64,000 nucleotides of DNA from [Zimmermannella] alba NBRC 15616 (GTDB taxonomy: Bacteria; Actinomycetota; Actinomycetes; Actinomycetales; Microbacteriaceae). The translations under genes were made by a program, and so were the position numbers. The stretch spans positions 1 through 64,000 of the forward strand of contig NZ_BCSO01000002.1 of the NCBI RefSeq assembly GCF_001570905.1, in the 5' to 3' direction. Positions 51,925 to 60,914 of the stretch are shown here, in pieces. Numbering within the stretch: position 1 is the stretch's first letter; each line of letters opens with the position of its first letter. The notes below the pieces were generated by a model, which was not told where the DNA came from, ran no database searches, and saw only the letters and a program-made list of their open reading frames with translations.

Positions 51925-51930
51925 ATGCTA
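51925..51930 (-). promoter_or_regulatory. -10 box of carboxylase beta gene (leaderless)
   Basis: TAGCAT, 7 nt before ATG 51917. The competing ATG at 51926 lies inside this box. Confidence 0.5.
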
Positions 51931-52094
51931 CAAGGAGTCCCGTGCCGAGTGTTTGCGGTGGTCTACAACTGCATGCCGATATTCGCTGCGGGAACCTACA
52001 ACCTCAAGCTCTGCGCACTACGCTCGCTGCAGAGCCTCTTCACCGCACCGAGCGAAGCTCGACCGCGCGCACCCGCCGACTGATTCGGAGCACC

Positions 52095-53006
52095 ATGAGC
52101 GATCACCGCGAGGACGGATTCCGTTCCTGCCCGGCATCGCCCTTCGGAGAACTTCCAATCGAAGACGCGCCGGCCGCAAAGCGTGCCGCGGCGCGTGCCG
52201 AGGCCGAGGCATCCCGCACCGCCGACACCGTCGCGGTCCCCGTCATTGGCCGTGGCGACACGGACGCGGACCACGACACGAATCCGCTTGCCCTGCGCGC
52301 GATCTTCCGGAGCTCCGCTCCAGGCACGTCTCGTGACAATGCGCCCCAGGATGAGTCGGACGCTGGCCCCTTTGACCGTTTGAACCCCGAAGATGTCCCG
52401 GCAACGCGTCGCGCCGAGCGGAAGGCGGCCCGCTGCGCCGAGGCGCTGGCTGAGCGTGGGGCTGAGCGCGCGCAGGCAGCCAACACCACCACGACGGATG
52501 CTGCCGAAGCAGGCCACGTCGACGCGTCGAACGAGACCGCCGAAGCAGCACAGCCGGAGACCCCCAAGCGTGGCCGCGTGCGTGGACCCCGACTCCCAGA
52601 ACTTATGGACGACGGCGACGGCTACACGCTGCCCGGCCTGGCCCGCCACTTCGACGGTGACGGCGCCTTCCGCGAGAGCGCAGCGCCGAGCGAAGTCGGC
52701 CTTCGCTTCCACAACGCCGCCTATGCCCGCAGCGAAGACGAGCTTCCGCAGGCACCGCACACGCCTCGGGCGGTGCTGCTCGCCGTCCTCGCCGTCTTCA
52801 TGATCGGCTTTGGCGCCGTTGCGCCGAGCGTGGCCTTCGTGCAGCTCGTGTGGGCGATGCCCGTGTTCGTCCTCGCCGCGGTCTTCGGACTCATCGGCTT
52901 CATCACCGGCGACCAGCCGCGCTGGTTCTCCGGCCTGCTTACCGTCGCTTGCCTTGCCGCGGCGAGCCTGTGCTTCTTTGCCCCGAGCTGGATCCTGAAC
53001 TCCTAA
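52095..53006 (+). CDS. Membrane protein of unknown function with long charged N-terminal region
   Basis: 303 residues; CGGAG lies 4 nt before the ATG. Residues 1-210 are hydrophilic, Ala/Glu/Asp/Arg-rich and probably disordered (RAAARAEAEASRTAD, AERKAARCAEALAERGAERA), ending in a semi-conserved GDGYTLPGLARHFDGDGAF. Two or three membrane segments follow at about 222-300 (VLLAVLAVFMIGFGAVAP, VFVLAAVFGLIGFITG, LLTVACLAAASLCFFAP). No family recognised. The stop overlaps the birA start (TAATG), so the two are cotranscribed. Confidence 0.8.
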   Translation: MSDHREDGFRSCPASPFGELPIEDAPAAKRAAARAEAEASRTADTVAVPVIGRGDTDADHDTNPLALRAIFRSSAPGTSRDNAPQDESDAGPFDRLNPEDVPATRRAERKAARCAEALAERGAERAQAANTTTTDAAEAGHVDASNETAEAAQPETPKRGRVRGPRLPELMDDGDGYTLPGLARHFDGDGAFRESAAPSEVGLRFHNAAYARSEDELPQAPHTPRAVLLAVLAVFMIGFGAVAPSVAFVQLVWAMPVFVLAAVFGLIGFITGDQPRWFSGLLTVACLAAASLCFFAPSWILNS

Positions 53007-53803
53007 TGCCTGAATTCATTCAACTTCCCGAAACCCCCTCGACCCATGACGAGCTGCGCGCGCGCTGGCGCGATGCGGGCGGCGCGCTCCCGAGCGGCAC
53101 GGCCATTGTGACCGACACCCAGACGAAGGGGCGTGGACGTCACGGTCGCAGTTGGATTGCGCCCGCAGGCAAGACGATCGCCCTCTCCGTGCTCGTGGCA
53201 GCGCCCGACACGGACGCGGCGCGCGAGCGCTTCCCGTGGCTCGCGCTCGCGGCAGGTCTCGCGCTGCGCGAGGTTGTGCGCCCCCTCGTGCCCGAGGATC
53301 ACTCGGTGACGATCAAGTGGCCGAATGACCTCCTCATCGACGGGCGGAAGTCGGCCGGTATCCTCGCGGAGCTCCTCGACCCGATGCCCGGCAAGCTCGC
53401 GGCATCCGTCGGGATCGGCCTCAACGTGCTGCTGGCCGAGGATGAACTTCCCGTGCCCCACGCAACCTCCTTGGCGCTCGCCGGGGCAGAGCTCAGCGAC
53501 GCGATCATTGAGGAACTCCCCACGCTGATCACCGACGCCCTCATGAACCGCGTCGATCGACTCGTGAACGCGGCCTGGTCGCCGAAGATCGCAGGCCTCC
53601 TCGCGGAACTGCAGGAGCACTGCGATACGGTGTCGCAGCAGGTGCGCGCCAGCCTCCCGGGTGGCGAGGTCATCACGGGTGAAGCGATCGCCGTGCTCGA
53701 AGACGGACGACTCGAGTTGCGACTCGAGGACGGTTCACGCCGCGCCCTCTCAGCCGCCGATGTCGAGCGCGTTCGCCCGAACCTCGACCCGTCTGCGTCC
53801 TAG
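53006..53803 (+). CDS. birA: Biotin--[acetyl-CoA-carboxylase] ligase
   Basis: 265 residues. Attaches biotin to the carrier Lys of acyl-CoA carboxylase via biotinyl-AMP. Biotin/ATP loop TKGRGRHGRSWIAPAGKTIA (family GRGRxGRxW), VTIKWPNDLLIDGRKSAGIL with the catalytic Lys, and a C-terminal SH3-like domain ending RRALSAADVERVRPN. There is no N-terminal helix-turn-helix, so it is a monofunctional ligase. Neighbouring carboxylase genes are its substrates. The stop overlaps the convergent gtrA stop by 4 bp. Confidence 0.93.
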   Translation: MPEFIQLPETPSTHDELRARWRDAGGALPSGTAIVTDTQTKGRGRHGRSWIAPAGKTIALSVLVAAPDTDAARERFPWLALAAGLALREVVRPLVPEDHSVTIKWPNDLLIDGRKSAGILAELLDPMPGKLAASVGIGLNVLLAEDELPVPHATSLALAGAELSDAIIEELPTLITDALMNRVDRLVNAAWSPKIAGLLAELQEHCDTVSQQVRASLPGGEVITGEAIAVLEDGRLELRLEDGSRRALSAADVERVRPNLDPSAS

Positions 53804-54423
53804 TTTGCGACGTCGCTCTGCCGGTGACGGTGGGGTGAAAACACCCACCAGCGGTAGCAGACGAAGCGGAAGATCGAGCCGAGTCCGAGACCGACGATAT
53901 TCGCCAGGTTGAGCGCGATCGGGCCGGTGAGGCCGAGCAGCTGACCGGTCACCCAAATCGGGATGAGACCGACGACAAGGCCGATGAGGCTCACGCCAAA
54001 GAACTCGAGCCCCTCGCGGCCGCGGTCACTCCGGCGATCGTGACGGAAGGTCCAGAGCCGGTTGCCGATCCAGTTCGTGACGATCGCGATGAGCGTGGCG
54101 ATAACCTTGGCCCACAACTCGCCACCCGGCACGACCGTCGGTGCGAGGACCGTGAAGAGCAGTGCGTTGAACACGGCGGTTTCCACAATGAAACCGATGC
54201 CGCCAACGAGGCCGAATCGCACAAGCTGCGCCGCGAGTGCCTTCAAGCGATCCATGCGCGAGATGGGGGAGTGCTGCTCGTCGGCCTGCGCTTCTTCGGC
54301 TGCGACCAGGCTGACGAAATCCGACACCGGGGCTTCATCGCCGAGGGTGTGCGGCGTGGCATCCGCAGCGTTTCTCTGAGGGATGTCGTGCTCGGCATCC
54401 TGGGGGCGGAGAGAAGAAGGCAC
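53800..54423 (-). CDS. GtrA-family membrane protein
   Basis: About 207 residues from GTG 54423; a TTG at 54447, 11 nt after a TAGACT box, is an alternative start. After a 75-residue acidic cytoplasmic region come four membrane segments: LVRFGLVGGIGFIVETAVFN, a second with VIATLIAIVTNWIGNRLWTF, a third near GVSLIGLVVGLIPIWVTG and a fourth with LNLANIVGLGLGSIFRFVCY, ending in YRWWVF. GtrA proteins help move lipid-linked sugars across the membrane for cell-wall polysaccharide decoration. This fits the polysaccharide genes downstream. Confidence 0.85.
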   Translation of the reverse strand: MPSSLRPQDAEHDIPQRNAADATPHTLGDEAPVSDFVSLVAAEEAQADEQHSPISRMDRLKALAAQLVRFGLVGGIGFIVETAVFNALLFTVLAPTVVPGGELWAKVIATLIAIVTNWIGNRLWTFRHDRRSDRGREGLEFFGVSLIGLVVGLIPIWVTGQLLGLTGPIALNLANIVGLGLGSIFRFVCYRWWVFSPHRHRQSDVAN

Positions 54424-54566
54424 CGGATCGCTTTCGGTTCTGGGCAAGGCAGAGACACAGTCTAGGTCGGAGCGTCTGCGACAATCGAGGGGCACCCCGG
54501 CACGGGGCACACGTCGACGAGGCTGCTGGCGGATGGGCGCGTCCGCGAGCGGGAAAAGGAGCGGAC

Positions 54567-55697
54567 ATGGCGCAGACCATCGGAGTCATCGGCGGAGGCC
54601 AGCTGGCGCGCATGATGGTGCCACCCGCCATCGAACTCGGCCTCGAGATCAAGGTGCTCGGCGAGGCGGAAGGCTCGAGCGCGCGCCCGGCCGTCACCCA
54701 GGTCGGCGACTACCGAGACCGCGAGGCTGTCCTCGAATTCGCGAAGACAGTGGACGTCATCACCTTCGACCACGAGCACGTGCCCCCCGATATCCTCAAC
54801 AAGCTCATCGCTGCCGGTCACACCGTCCACCCCGGCCCTGGCGCCCTCCGCTTCGCGCAGGACAAGCTCGACATGCGACGCCGCCTCACCGAACTCGGCG
54901 CACCCATCCCTGAGTGGACGAGCGCAGCAAGCGTCGAAGACGTCGACGCCTTCATCCGCGAGCACGGCGGTGAAGCCGTGGTGAAGACACCGCGCGGTGG
55001 TTACGACGGCAAGGGTGTGCGCGTCGTGCGCGAAGGTGCCGAGGCGGCCGACTGGTTCACCGACTTCCCTGAGCTGCTCGTTGAAGAGAAGGTGCCGTTC
55101 ACGCGCGAACTTGCCCAGCTCATCGCACGCCGTCCCTCCGGCGCATCCGCTCAGTGGACGCTTGCCGAGACCGTCCAGGTGCGCGGCGTATGCGCCGAGG
55201 TCATTGCGCCGGCTCCGGGCGCCAGCGCCGAGACGATTGACCGTGCCGCCGAGATTGCGCGCCTCATCGCTGAGGGACTCGAGGTGACGGGTGTCCTCGC
55301 GGTGGAGATGTTCGAGACGGCCGATGGCCGCCTCCTCGTGAATGAGCTCGCCATGCGCCCCCACAACTCCGGTCACTGGACGCAGGAGGGTGCGCTCACG
55401 AGCCAGTTCGAGCAGCACCTGCGTGCCGTCCTCGACCTCCCGCTTGGCGACCCGAGCATGGTCGCACCGCACGCCGTCATGGTGAACATCCTCGGTGGTC
55501 CGCAGGGGGAAGACGTCACGACGCGTTTCCCGGAAGCGATGCGCGAGCAGCCCGCTGTGAAGATCCACACCTACGGCAAGAGCGCACGCCCGGGTCGGAA
55601 GGTGGGCCACGTGAACGCGATCGGCCAGGAGCTCGAGAGCACCGTCGTTGCGGCGCGGGCTGCTGCCGCCATCTTCGAGTCGGAAGCGCTCGCGTAG
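54567..55697 (+). CDS. purK: 5-(Carboxyamino)imidazole ribonucleotide synthase
   Basis: 376 residues; AAGGAG upstream of ATG. Purine synthesis: ATP-dependent carboxylation of AIR to N5-CAIR. ATP-grasp: [20 protein letters not shown] at the N-terminus, [26 protein letters not shown] (ATP loop), [16 protein letters not shown] and [10 protein letters not shown]. Length normal. The product goes to PurE, encoded next. Confidence 0.96.
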   Translation: MAQTIGVIGGGQLARMMVPPAIELGLEIKVLGEAEGSSARPAVTQVGDYRDREAVLEFAKTVDVITFDHEHVPPDILNKLIAAGHTVHPGPGALRFAQDKLDMRRRLTELGAPIPEWTSAASVEDVDAFIREHGGEAVVKTPRGGYDGKGVRVVREGAEAADWFTDFPELLVEEKVPFTRELAQLIARRPSGASAQWTLAETVQVRGVCAEVIAPAPGASAETIDRAAEIARLIAEGLEVTGVLAVEMFETADGRLLVNELAMRPHNSGHWTQEGALTSQFEQHLRAVLDLPLGDPSMVAPHAVMVNILGGPQGEDVTTRFPEAMREQPAVKIHTYGKSARPGRKVGHVNAIGQELESTVVAARAAAAIFESEALA

Positions 55698-55742
55698 CAT
55701 CCTGCCCCGGCAAGTCCCCTTCGTCACGAAGTGTCGTCGCCG

Positions 55743-55748
55743 TACCCT
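55743..55748 (+). promoter_or_regulatory. -10 box of purE (leaderless)
   Basis: TACCCT, 7 nt before ATG 55756, so purE has its own promoter besides read-through from purK. Confidence 0.45.
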
Positions 55749-55755
55749 GTACGGC

Positions 55756-56307
55756 ATGAGCGACACTGCATCGAACATCGTCGACTGCGAATCCGGTGAG
55801 GGCCAGGCGCCCCTGGTCGGGATCATCATGGGGTCCGACTCCGACTGGAACGTCATGCAGGCGGCGCACGAGGTGCTCGTTCAGCTTGGCATCCCCTGCG
55901 AGGTGGAAGTCGTGTCCGCGCACCGCACGCCGGACAAGATGGTCCGCTACGGCCGCGCAGCCGCCGAGCGTGGCCTCAAAGTCATCATCGCCGGTGCGGG
56001 CGGGGCAGCCCACCTCCCGGGCATGACTGCCTCGCTCACCACGCTCCCGGTCATTGGTGTGCCGGTGCCGCTCAAGACCCTCGACGGTATGGACTCGCTC
56101 CTCTCGATCGTGCAAATGCCGGGCGGCATCCCGGTCGCGACGGTGTCGATCGGCGGCGCGAAGAACGCGGGCCTTCTTGCCGCACGCATCGTGGGTGCCT
56201 TCGACGCGGACGTGCAGGCGCGCCTCGCCAACTACGCGCGCGAGCTCGAAGCACTCGTCGAGACGAAAAACACTGCCCTGAAGGCTCGAGTGTCGGGAGC
56301 CGAATGA
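55756..56307 (+). CDS. purE: 5-(Carboxyamino)imidazole ribonucleotide mutase
   Basis: 183 residues from ATG 55756. Converts N5-CAIR to CAIR. Landmarks [36 protein letters not shown] (catalytic His), [16 protein letters not shown] and [20 protein letters not shown], all diagnostic for class I PurE. An 18-residue polar N-terminal extension precedes the core. Ends in an ATGA overlap with the LCP gene. Confidence 0.96.
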   Translation: MSDTASNIVDCESGEGQAPLVGIIMGSDSDWNVMQAAHEVLVQLGIPCEVEVVSAHRTPDKMVRYGRAAAERGLKVIIAGAGGAAHLPGMTASLTTLPVIGVPVPLKTLDGMDSLLSIVQMPGGIPVATVSIGGAKNAGLLAARIVGAFDADVQARLANYARELEALVETKNTALKARVSGAE

Positions 56308-57731
56308 ACCAGGAGCGGCCCCTCCGCTATCCGGACACCAGCTCGCGGGAGTTCATGACCCGACGGGCCTGGTGGCTCCTCGGCGCGAACTTCCTCATCC
56401 CCGGCGCCGGATCAACCCTCGCCGGCAACACGCGCTTTGGTCGATTCATGCTGCGCTTCTGGCTCTTCAATCTGAGCCTCGTCATTATCGCGGCGATCAT
56501 GTGGTTCGTCCTTCGCGGGCCGCTCATGTTCGCCTTCTCGACCGGGCTTGGGCTCACGCTCCTCGCCATCTACCTCTTCATCGTCGGTGGGTTCTGGGCC
56601 CTCTCGACCCTCGACACGCTACGGCTCACCCGTCTCATCAAGGTCGACCCCTACGCGCGCGGGCTCGTGGCCATGCTCGCGATCGTGTGCATGATGGTGC
56701 CGTTCTTTGCCGCAGCCTGGGCCTCCGCGCTCACGAACCAGGCGAAGGGCCTCGTAACGAGCCTCTTTGGCGGCCCTTCCGCAAGCATCACGATGCCGGC
56801 AGACGGGCGCTTCAACATCCTGCTGCTCGGCGGTGACTCGGGCGCCGACCGTGAGGGACGACGCCCTGACTCGATCTCGGTGATGAGCTTCGACGCGTTC
56901 ACGGGAAGCCTCGTGACGATCGGCGTGCCGCGAAACCTCGAACGCTTCAGCTTCGCTGACGGCCCCATGAAGGACTACTACGGCGGCGGGCTCTACGAGG
57001 GTTGCGACGTGGACGTCTGCTACCTCAACTCGGTCTACACCGAGGTGGAGGTGTACCACCAGGACTTCTACCCGGACGCCGAGGCCCGGGGCAGCACGCC
57101 CGGTATCGAGGCCACGCGAGAGGCTGTTGAAGGCATTACGGGCCTCGACATTCCGTACTACGCGATGGTCGACATGCAGGGCTTTGCCGATCTCATTGAC
57201 GCGCTTGGCGGCGTCGACATCGATGTGAAGGAGCGGGTCGGTCTCGGCATCAACGACGACGGCTCGGAGGGCTGGGCGCCGCCGACCACCTACATCGAGC
57301 CCGGTATGCAGCACATGGATGGGGAAATCGCGCTCTGGTACGCGCGGTCCCGCTACGAGTCCACGGACTTCGCGCGCATGGAGCGCCAGCGCCAGCTGCA
57401 AGAAGCGATCATCCAGAAGTTCACGCCGGGCAACCTCTCGGGCCGTATCGGGCCGGTGAGCCAGGCGATCGCGAAGGTCGTGACGACCGATCTTCCGGAG
57501 GGGATGGCGGGTGTCTTCGCTGACCTCGCGCTGAAGTCCCGCTCGGCAGGTTCGCAGCGACTGGACCTCGTGCCGCCGCTCATCGACATTGAGAACCCGG
57601 ACCTCCAGTTCATCCTCGACTCGGTCCAGGCGACCATCAGGCAGGACCCGAAAGCGACGCCGACGCCGAGCGAGGACGGTGCGCCGCAGGGCCTCGCGCG
57701 CGATCCCGAAGACGAGCGCGCCGTCGCGTAG
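56304..57731 (+). CDS. LytR-CpsA-Psr (LCP) family cell-wall ligase
   Basis: 475 residues. LCP enzymes attach lipid-linked wall polymers to peptidoglycan outside the membrane. The N-terminus has about four hydrophobic segments (up to residue 150; [59 protein letters not shown]) instead of the single one usual for the family. The LCP domain starts near 170: [38 protein letters not shown], then [14 protein letters not shown] and [20 protein letters not shown] (conserved Arg residues). A disordered acidic C-terminal tail follows. Confidence 0.92.
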   Translation: MNQERPLRYPDTSSREFMTRRAWWLLGANFLIPGAGSTLAGNTRFGRFMLRFWLFNLSLVIIAAIMWFVLRGPLMFAFSTGLGLTLLAIYLFIVGGFWALSTLDTLRLTRLIKVDPYARGLVAMLAIVCMMVPFFAAAWASALTNQAKGLVTSLFGGPSASITMPADGRFNILLLGGDSGADREGRRPDSISVMSFDAFTGSLVTIGVPRNLERFSFADGPMKDYYGGGLYEGCDVDVCYLNSVYTEVEVYHQDFYPDAEARGSTPGIEATREAVEGITGLDIPYYAMVDMQGFADLIDALGGVDIDVKERVGLGINDDGSEGWAPPTTYIEPGMQHMDGEIALWYARSRYESTDFARMERQRQLQEAIIQKFTPGNLSGRIGPVSQAIAKVVTTDLPEGMAGVFADLALKSRSAGSQRLDLVPPLIDIENPDLQFILDSVQATIRQDPKATPTPSEDGAPQGLARDPEDERAVA

Positions 57732-57750
57732 TGCTTGAGCCGCTCAGCGG

Positions 57751-58899
57751 CTAGATGTCGGCGTGGAGGGTCCAGAGTTGCTCAGCCGAGTAGCCCCAGT
57801 GGTAGACGCCCTGACGGTCGCGGCCGGCGATACGCAGTCGACGCTCGACCGTCTCGTCAGAGAGGACACGAGCAATCGCCCAGCACAGGCGCTCGTGGAA
57901 GCTTGAGAGATCGCCACGCTCAACGACGAGTGTCGCATCCATACCCACCTCGACGAGGGCAGGAGCATCCGAATGGATGACGGGCGTCCCGAACTTGAAC
58001 GCCTCAACAATCGGGTGACCGAAGCCAGCAGCGAGGCTCGGCACGAGAAGCGCGGCGGCACGCTGCAGGGCCACTGCAAGCTGCGGGTCGGGGATGACGC
58101 CAAGGTGGACGACGCGCTCCGCCGGGCATCCGGTGCGAGCGAGCAGCTCGTCAAAGCTGTGGCCAGGAATCTCGCGCTGCCCCACCACGACGAGCTTGAG
58201 ACCCTCAAGCTCCGGACGGGCGATCGCACGGAGTGCGTGCTCCAGGCCGTGACGCGGCTCAAGATCGGCGAGGGTGACGACGTAGAGATCGGGAAGACCC
58301 AGCGATTCAGCCATCTGCTCGGCCTCGTCATAGTCGTCCGGGAGGCGAATCGTGCGCGAGGAGGCACCACCAATAACACGGAGACGGTCACCAAAGTTGT
58401 AGTGCTCGAGGAGTTCGTCCGCCACTGCATTCGTGGGTGTGACAATTGCCGAAGCGAAGCGGTAGGCGCGCTTGAGGAGCAGCTCCTTCGCTTTCACCTC
58501 GTCGGGCGTGACCAATTCGGGGTGCGTGAGGAAGGCGAGGTCTTCGAGCGTGACGACCGTCTGATCGATGCCGTAGCTCAGCGAAATGTCCTTCATCGGT
58601 GCCCACAGGTTGAAGGAGTGGAGGAAACCGCCGCCAGCAGCCGAGAGCGAGTGCCCTCGCGGCCAATTCTTCGTGAGCGACTCGCGCTTGCGGCGAGCCA
58701 GCGACACCTCGGCGAGGCCGGGGATCTCGGCCGAGACCGCCTCCTCCTCATCCACGCCCACCTTGGGGAGGACGCCCTCGACGCTCGTGCCGTGAGGCGC
58801 CCGGCGAACAACTTCGCGGGCAAGGCTCACGGCCGTGCGGCGGGTGCCGCTCGGTCGCGCGTCAAGGAGTGGATCGAGAAGGAGGCGGAGGGTCGTCAT
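57751..58899 (-). CDS. Glycosyltransferase family 1/4, wall polysaccharide
   Basis: 382 residues of GT-B type. N-terminus MTTLRLLLDPLLDARPSGTR; C-terminal donor half contains VVTLADLEPRHGLEHALRA, VVHLGVIPDPQLAVALQRAA and LAAGFGHPIVEAFKFGTPVI (E-x7-E-like), typical of mannosyl- or rhamnosyltransferases. Overlaps rfbD by ATGA and ends the rfbB-rfbD operon; therefore dTDP-rhamnose is a likely donor (inference). Confidence 0.85.
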   Translation of the reverse strand: MTTLRLLLDPLLDARPSGTRRTAVSLAREVVRRAPHGTSVEGVLPKVGVDEEEAVSAEIPGLAEVSLARRKRESLTKNWPRGHSLSAAGGGFLHSFNLWAPMKDISLSYGIDQTVVTLEDLAFLTHPELVTPDEVKAKELLLKRAYRFASAIVTPTNAVADELLEHYNFGDRLRVIGGASSRTIRLPDDYDEAEQMAESLGLPDLYVVTLADLEPRHGLEHALRAIARPELEGLKLVVVGQREIPGHSFDELLARTGCPAERVVHLGVIPDPQLAVALQRAAALLVPSLAAGFGHPIVEAFKFGTPVIHSDAPALVEVGMDATLVVERGDLSSFHERLCWAIARVLSDETVERRLRIAGRDRQGVYHWGYSAEQLWTLHADI

Positions 58900-59792
58900 G
58901 CCGAGGTTTCGTCCTCCAAGAGGCCCTGGGCAACAGCGTCGTGGAACGCCTCGCGCCAGTCACGCATCTCGGGGATGCCAGCACGCGTCCACGCGTCGTG
59001 GCCGAGCACCGAGTACGCGGGACGAGCAGCCGGGCGCGGGAAGGAAGCCGAGTCGGTCGGCTTCACGTTCGCACGCGGGTAGCCAGCAGCCTCGAAGATC
59101 TCCTGCGCAAACTCAAACCAGGTGGCCTGGCCCGAGTTCGTGCCGTGGTAGATACCGGCGGGTGCACCCGCGTCGAGGAGGCGAACCGTCTGCACGGCGA
59201 GGTCGGCCGTCGAGGTCGGCTGGCCGAGCTGGTCGTTCACGACCGAGATCTCCGGCTTCGTGGCGGCAAGGCGGGCCATCGTCTTGGCGAAGTTCGGGCC
59301 GCCAGCGCCGTACAGCCAGGCGGCGCGGATGATGTAGCTCTTCGCACCGTTGCCAGCCGTGACGGCCTTCTCGCCCTCAGCCTTCGATTCGCCGTAGACG
59401 TTGATCGGGTCGTAGGCGCCGTTTTCCGGGTACGGCGAGCTTGCGTCGCCCTTGAAGACGTAGTCGGTCGAGTAGTGCACGAGGGTCGCGCCGGCGGTGG
59501 CGCAGGCTTCAGCGAGGACTGCGGGGCCCTCAGCGTTCACGCGCATGGCGCCCTCGCGGTCGTCTTCCGCGCCGTCGACGTTCGTGTACGCGGCGCAGTT
59601 GATGACGACATCCACACCCTTGAGCGCTTCAGCGACCGCTGCTGCATCGGTGATGTCGAGCTCGGTGCGGTCCTTCGCGATGACCGTTCGACCAGCCAGT
59701 GCCTTCTGGACGTCCTGACCGAGCATGCCGGCGGCACCGGTCACAAGGTAGACCATCTCCGACGGGTCCTTCAGTGCTGCGACGTCGCTCAC
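58896..59792 (-). CDS. rfbD: dTDP-4-dehydrorhamnose reductase
   Basis: 298 residues from GTG 59792, which overlaps the rfbB stop (GTGA). ATG 59756 with AAGGA upstream (MVYLVTGAAG) is a real alternative, giving 286 residues. Last step of dTDP-L-rhamnose synthesis. SDR fold: YLVTGAAGMLGQDVQKAL (NAD(P) binding), VINCAAYTNVDGAE, STDYVFKGD, and catalytic NVYGESKAEGEK (Tyr-x3-Lys). No epimerase (rfbC) gene is adjacent here. Confidence 0.93.
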   Translation of the reverse strand: MSDVAALKDPSEMVYLVTGAAGMLGQDVQKALAGRTVIAKDRTELDITDAAAVAEALKGVDVVINCAAYTNVDGAEDDREGAMRVNAEGPAVLAEACATAGATLVHYSTDYVFKGDASSPYPENGAYDPINVYGESKAEGEKAVTAGNGAKSYIIRAAWLYGAGGPNFAKTMARLAATKPEISVVNDQLGQPTSTADLAVQTVRLLDAGAPAGIYHGTNSGQATWFEFAQEIFEAAGYPRANVKPTDSASFPRPAARPAYSVLGHDAWTRAGIPEMRDWREAFHDAVAQGLLEDETSA

Positions 59793-60775
59793 GAGAGAGC
59801 AGCCCGTTCCTTGAGCGGCTCCCACCAGGCGCGGTTGTCGCGATACCACTGGACGACGTCAGCGAGGCCCTGCTCGAAGGGAACCTGCGGCTCATAGCCG
59901 AGTTCCTTCTGGATCTTCGAGATGTCGACGCAGTAGCGAAGGTCGTGGCCCTTGCGGTCTTCGACGTGGTCGACGTACGACCAGTCCTTGCCCATGAGCT
60001 CGAGGAGCTTCTTCGTGATCTCAACGTTGGTGAGCTGCGTGCCGCCACCGATGTTGTAGACCTCGCCAGCGCGTCCCTTCGTGTAGACCATGGCGATGCC
60101 GCGGCAGTGGTCGTCAACGTGGAGCCAGTCGCGGACGTTTTCGCCCGTGCCGTAGAGCGGCACGTGCTTGTCGTCCATGAGGTTCGTGACGAAGAGCGGG
60201 ATGAGCTTCTCAGGGAAGTGGTACGGGCCGTAGTTATTCGAGCAGCGCGTGATCGAGATGTTCATCTTGTGCGTGCGGTGGTAGCTGCGCGCGATGAGGT
60301 CGGAGCCCGCCTTCGAAGCGGCGTACGGCGAGTTCGGCTCGAGCGGCCACTCTTCGGTCCACTCGCCCTCTTCGATCGAGCCGTAGACCTCGTCGGTCGA
60401 GACGTGCACGAAGCGGTCGATGCCGTGGCGGAGACAGGCGTCGAGGAGCTTCTGCGTGCCGAGCACGTTCGTCTCAACAAAGATCGAAGCGTCACGGACC
60501 GAGCGGTCGACGTGCGACTCGGCGGCGAAGTGCACCACGCCGTCAACCTGCGGAATCCACTCGTCGAGGACCTTGTCGTCGCGGATGTCGCCGTGCACAA
60601 AGGTGTAGCGCTCGGAGTCGGCGACCGGAGCGAGGTTTTCCTTGTTGCCGGAGTAGGTGAGGGCGTCGAGCACGACGACCTCGGCGCCTTCGAGGCCGGG
60701 GTATGCATCTTCGAGGGTGCGGCGAACGAAGTTCGAGCCGATGAAGCCGGCTCCGCCGGTGACGAGGAGTTTCAT
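59789..60775 (-). CDS. rfbB: dTDP-glucose 4,6-dehydratase
   Basis: 328 residues. Converts dTDP-glucose to the 4-keto-6-deoxy sugar, first committed step to dTDP-rhamnose. LVTGGAGFIGSNFVRRTL (NAD binding), VVHFAAESHVDRSV, STDEVYGSIEEGE, active-site YAASKAGSDLIARSY (Tyr-x3-Lys) and RCSNNYGPYHFPEKLIP. AAGGA lies 6 nt before the ATG. First gene of the operon rfbB-rfbD-glycosyltransferase. Confidence 0.96.
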   Translation of the reverse strand: MKLLVTGGAGFIGSNFVRRTLEDAYPGLEGAEVVVLDALTYSGNKENLAPVADSERYTFVHGDIRDDKVLDEWIPQVDGVVHFAAESHVDRSVRDASIFVETNVLGTQKLLDACLRHGIDRFVHVSTDEVYGSIEEGEWTEEWPLEPNSPYAASKAGSDLIARSYHRTHKMNISITRCSNNYGPYHFPEKLIPLFVTNLMDDKHVPLYGTGENVRDWLHVDDHCRGIAMVYTKGRAGEVYNIGGGTQLTNVEITKKLLELMGKDWSYVDHVEDRKGHDLRYCVDISKIQKELGYEPQVPFEQGLADVVQWYRDNRAWWEPLKERAALS

Positions 60776-60847
60776 GAATCGTCCTTGCTGTGTGCGGTCG
60801 TGCGCGCGGGCTGGCTGGGCTGCCGGGCCGGTGGCGCGGTCCTGGTG

Positions 60848-60853
60848 ATTCTA
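60848..60853 (-). promoter_or_regulatory. Possible -10 box of rfbB operon
   Basis: TAGAAT about 73 bp upstream of the rfbB ATG, giving a leader with ribosome site; -35 not clear. Confidence 0.35.
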
Positions 60854-60914
60854 CTTTGCTGGCCCTGGGCGCCAGCCAGGCGCGCGGCCGAGCGTGATCG
60901 GGCGCACTGGATGC

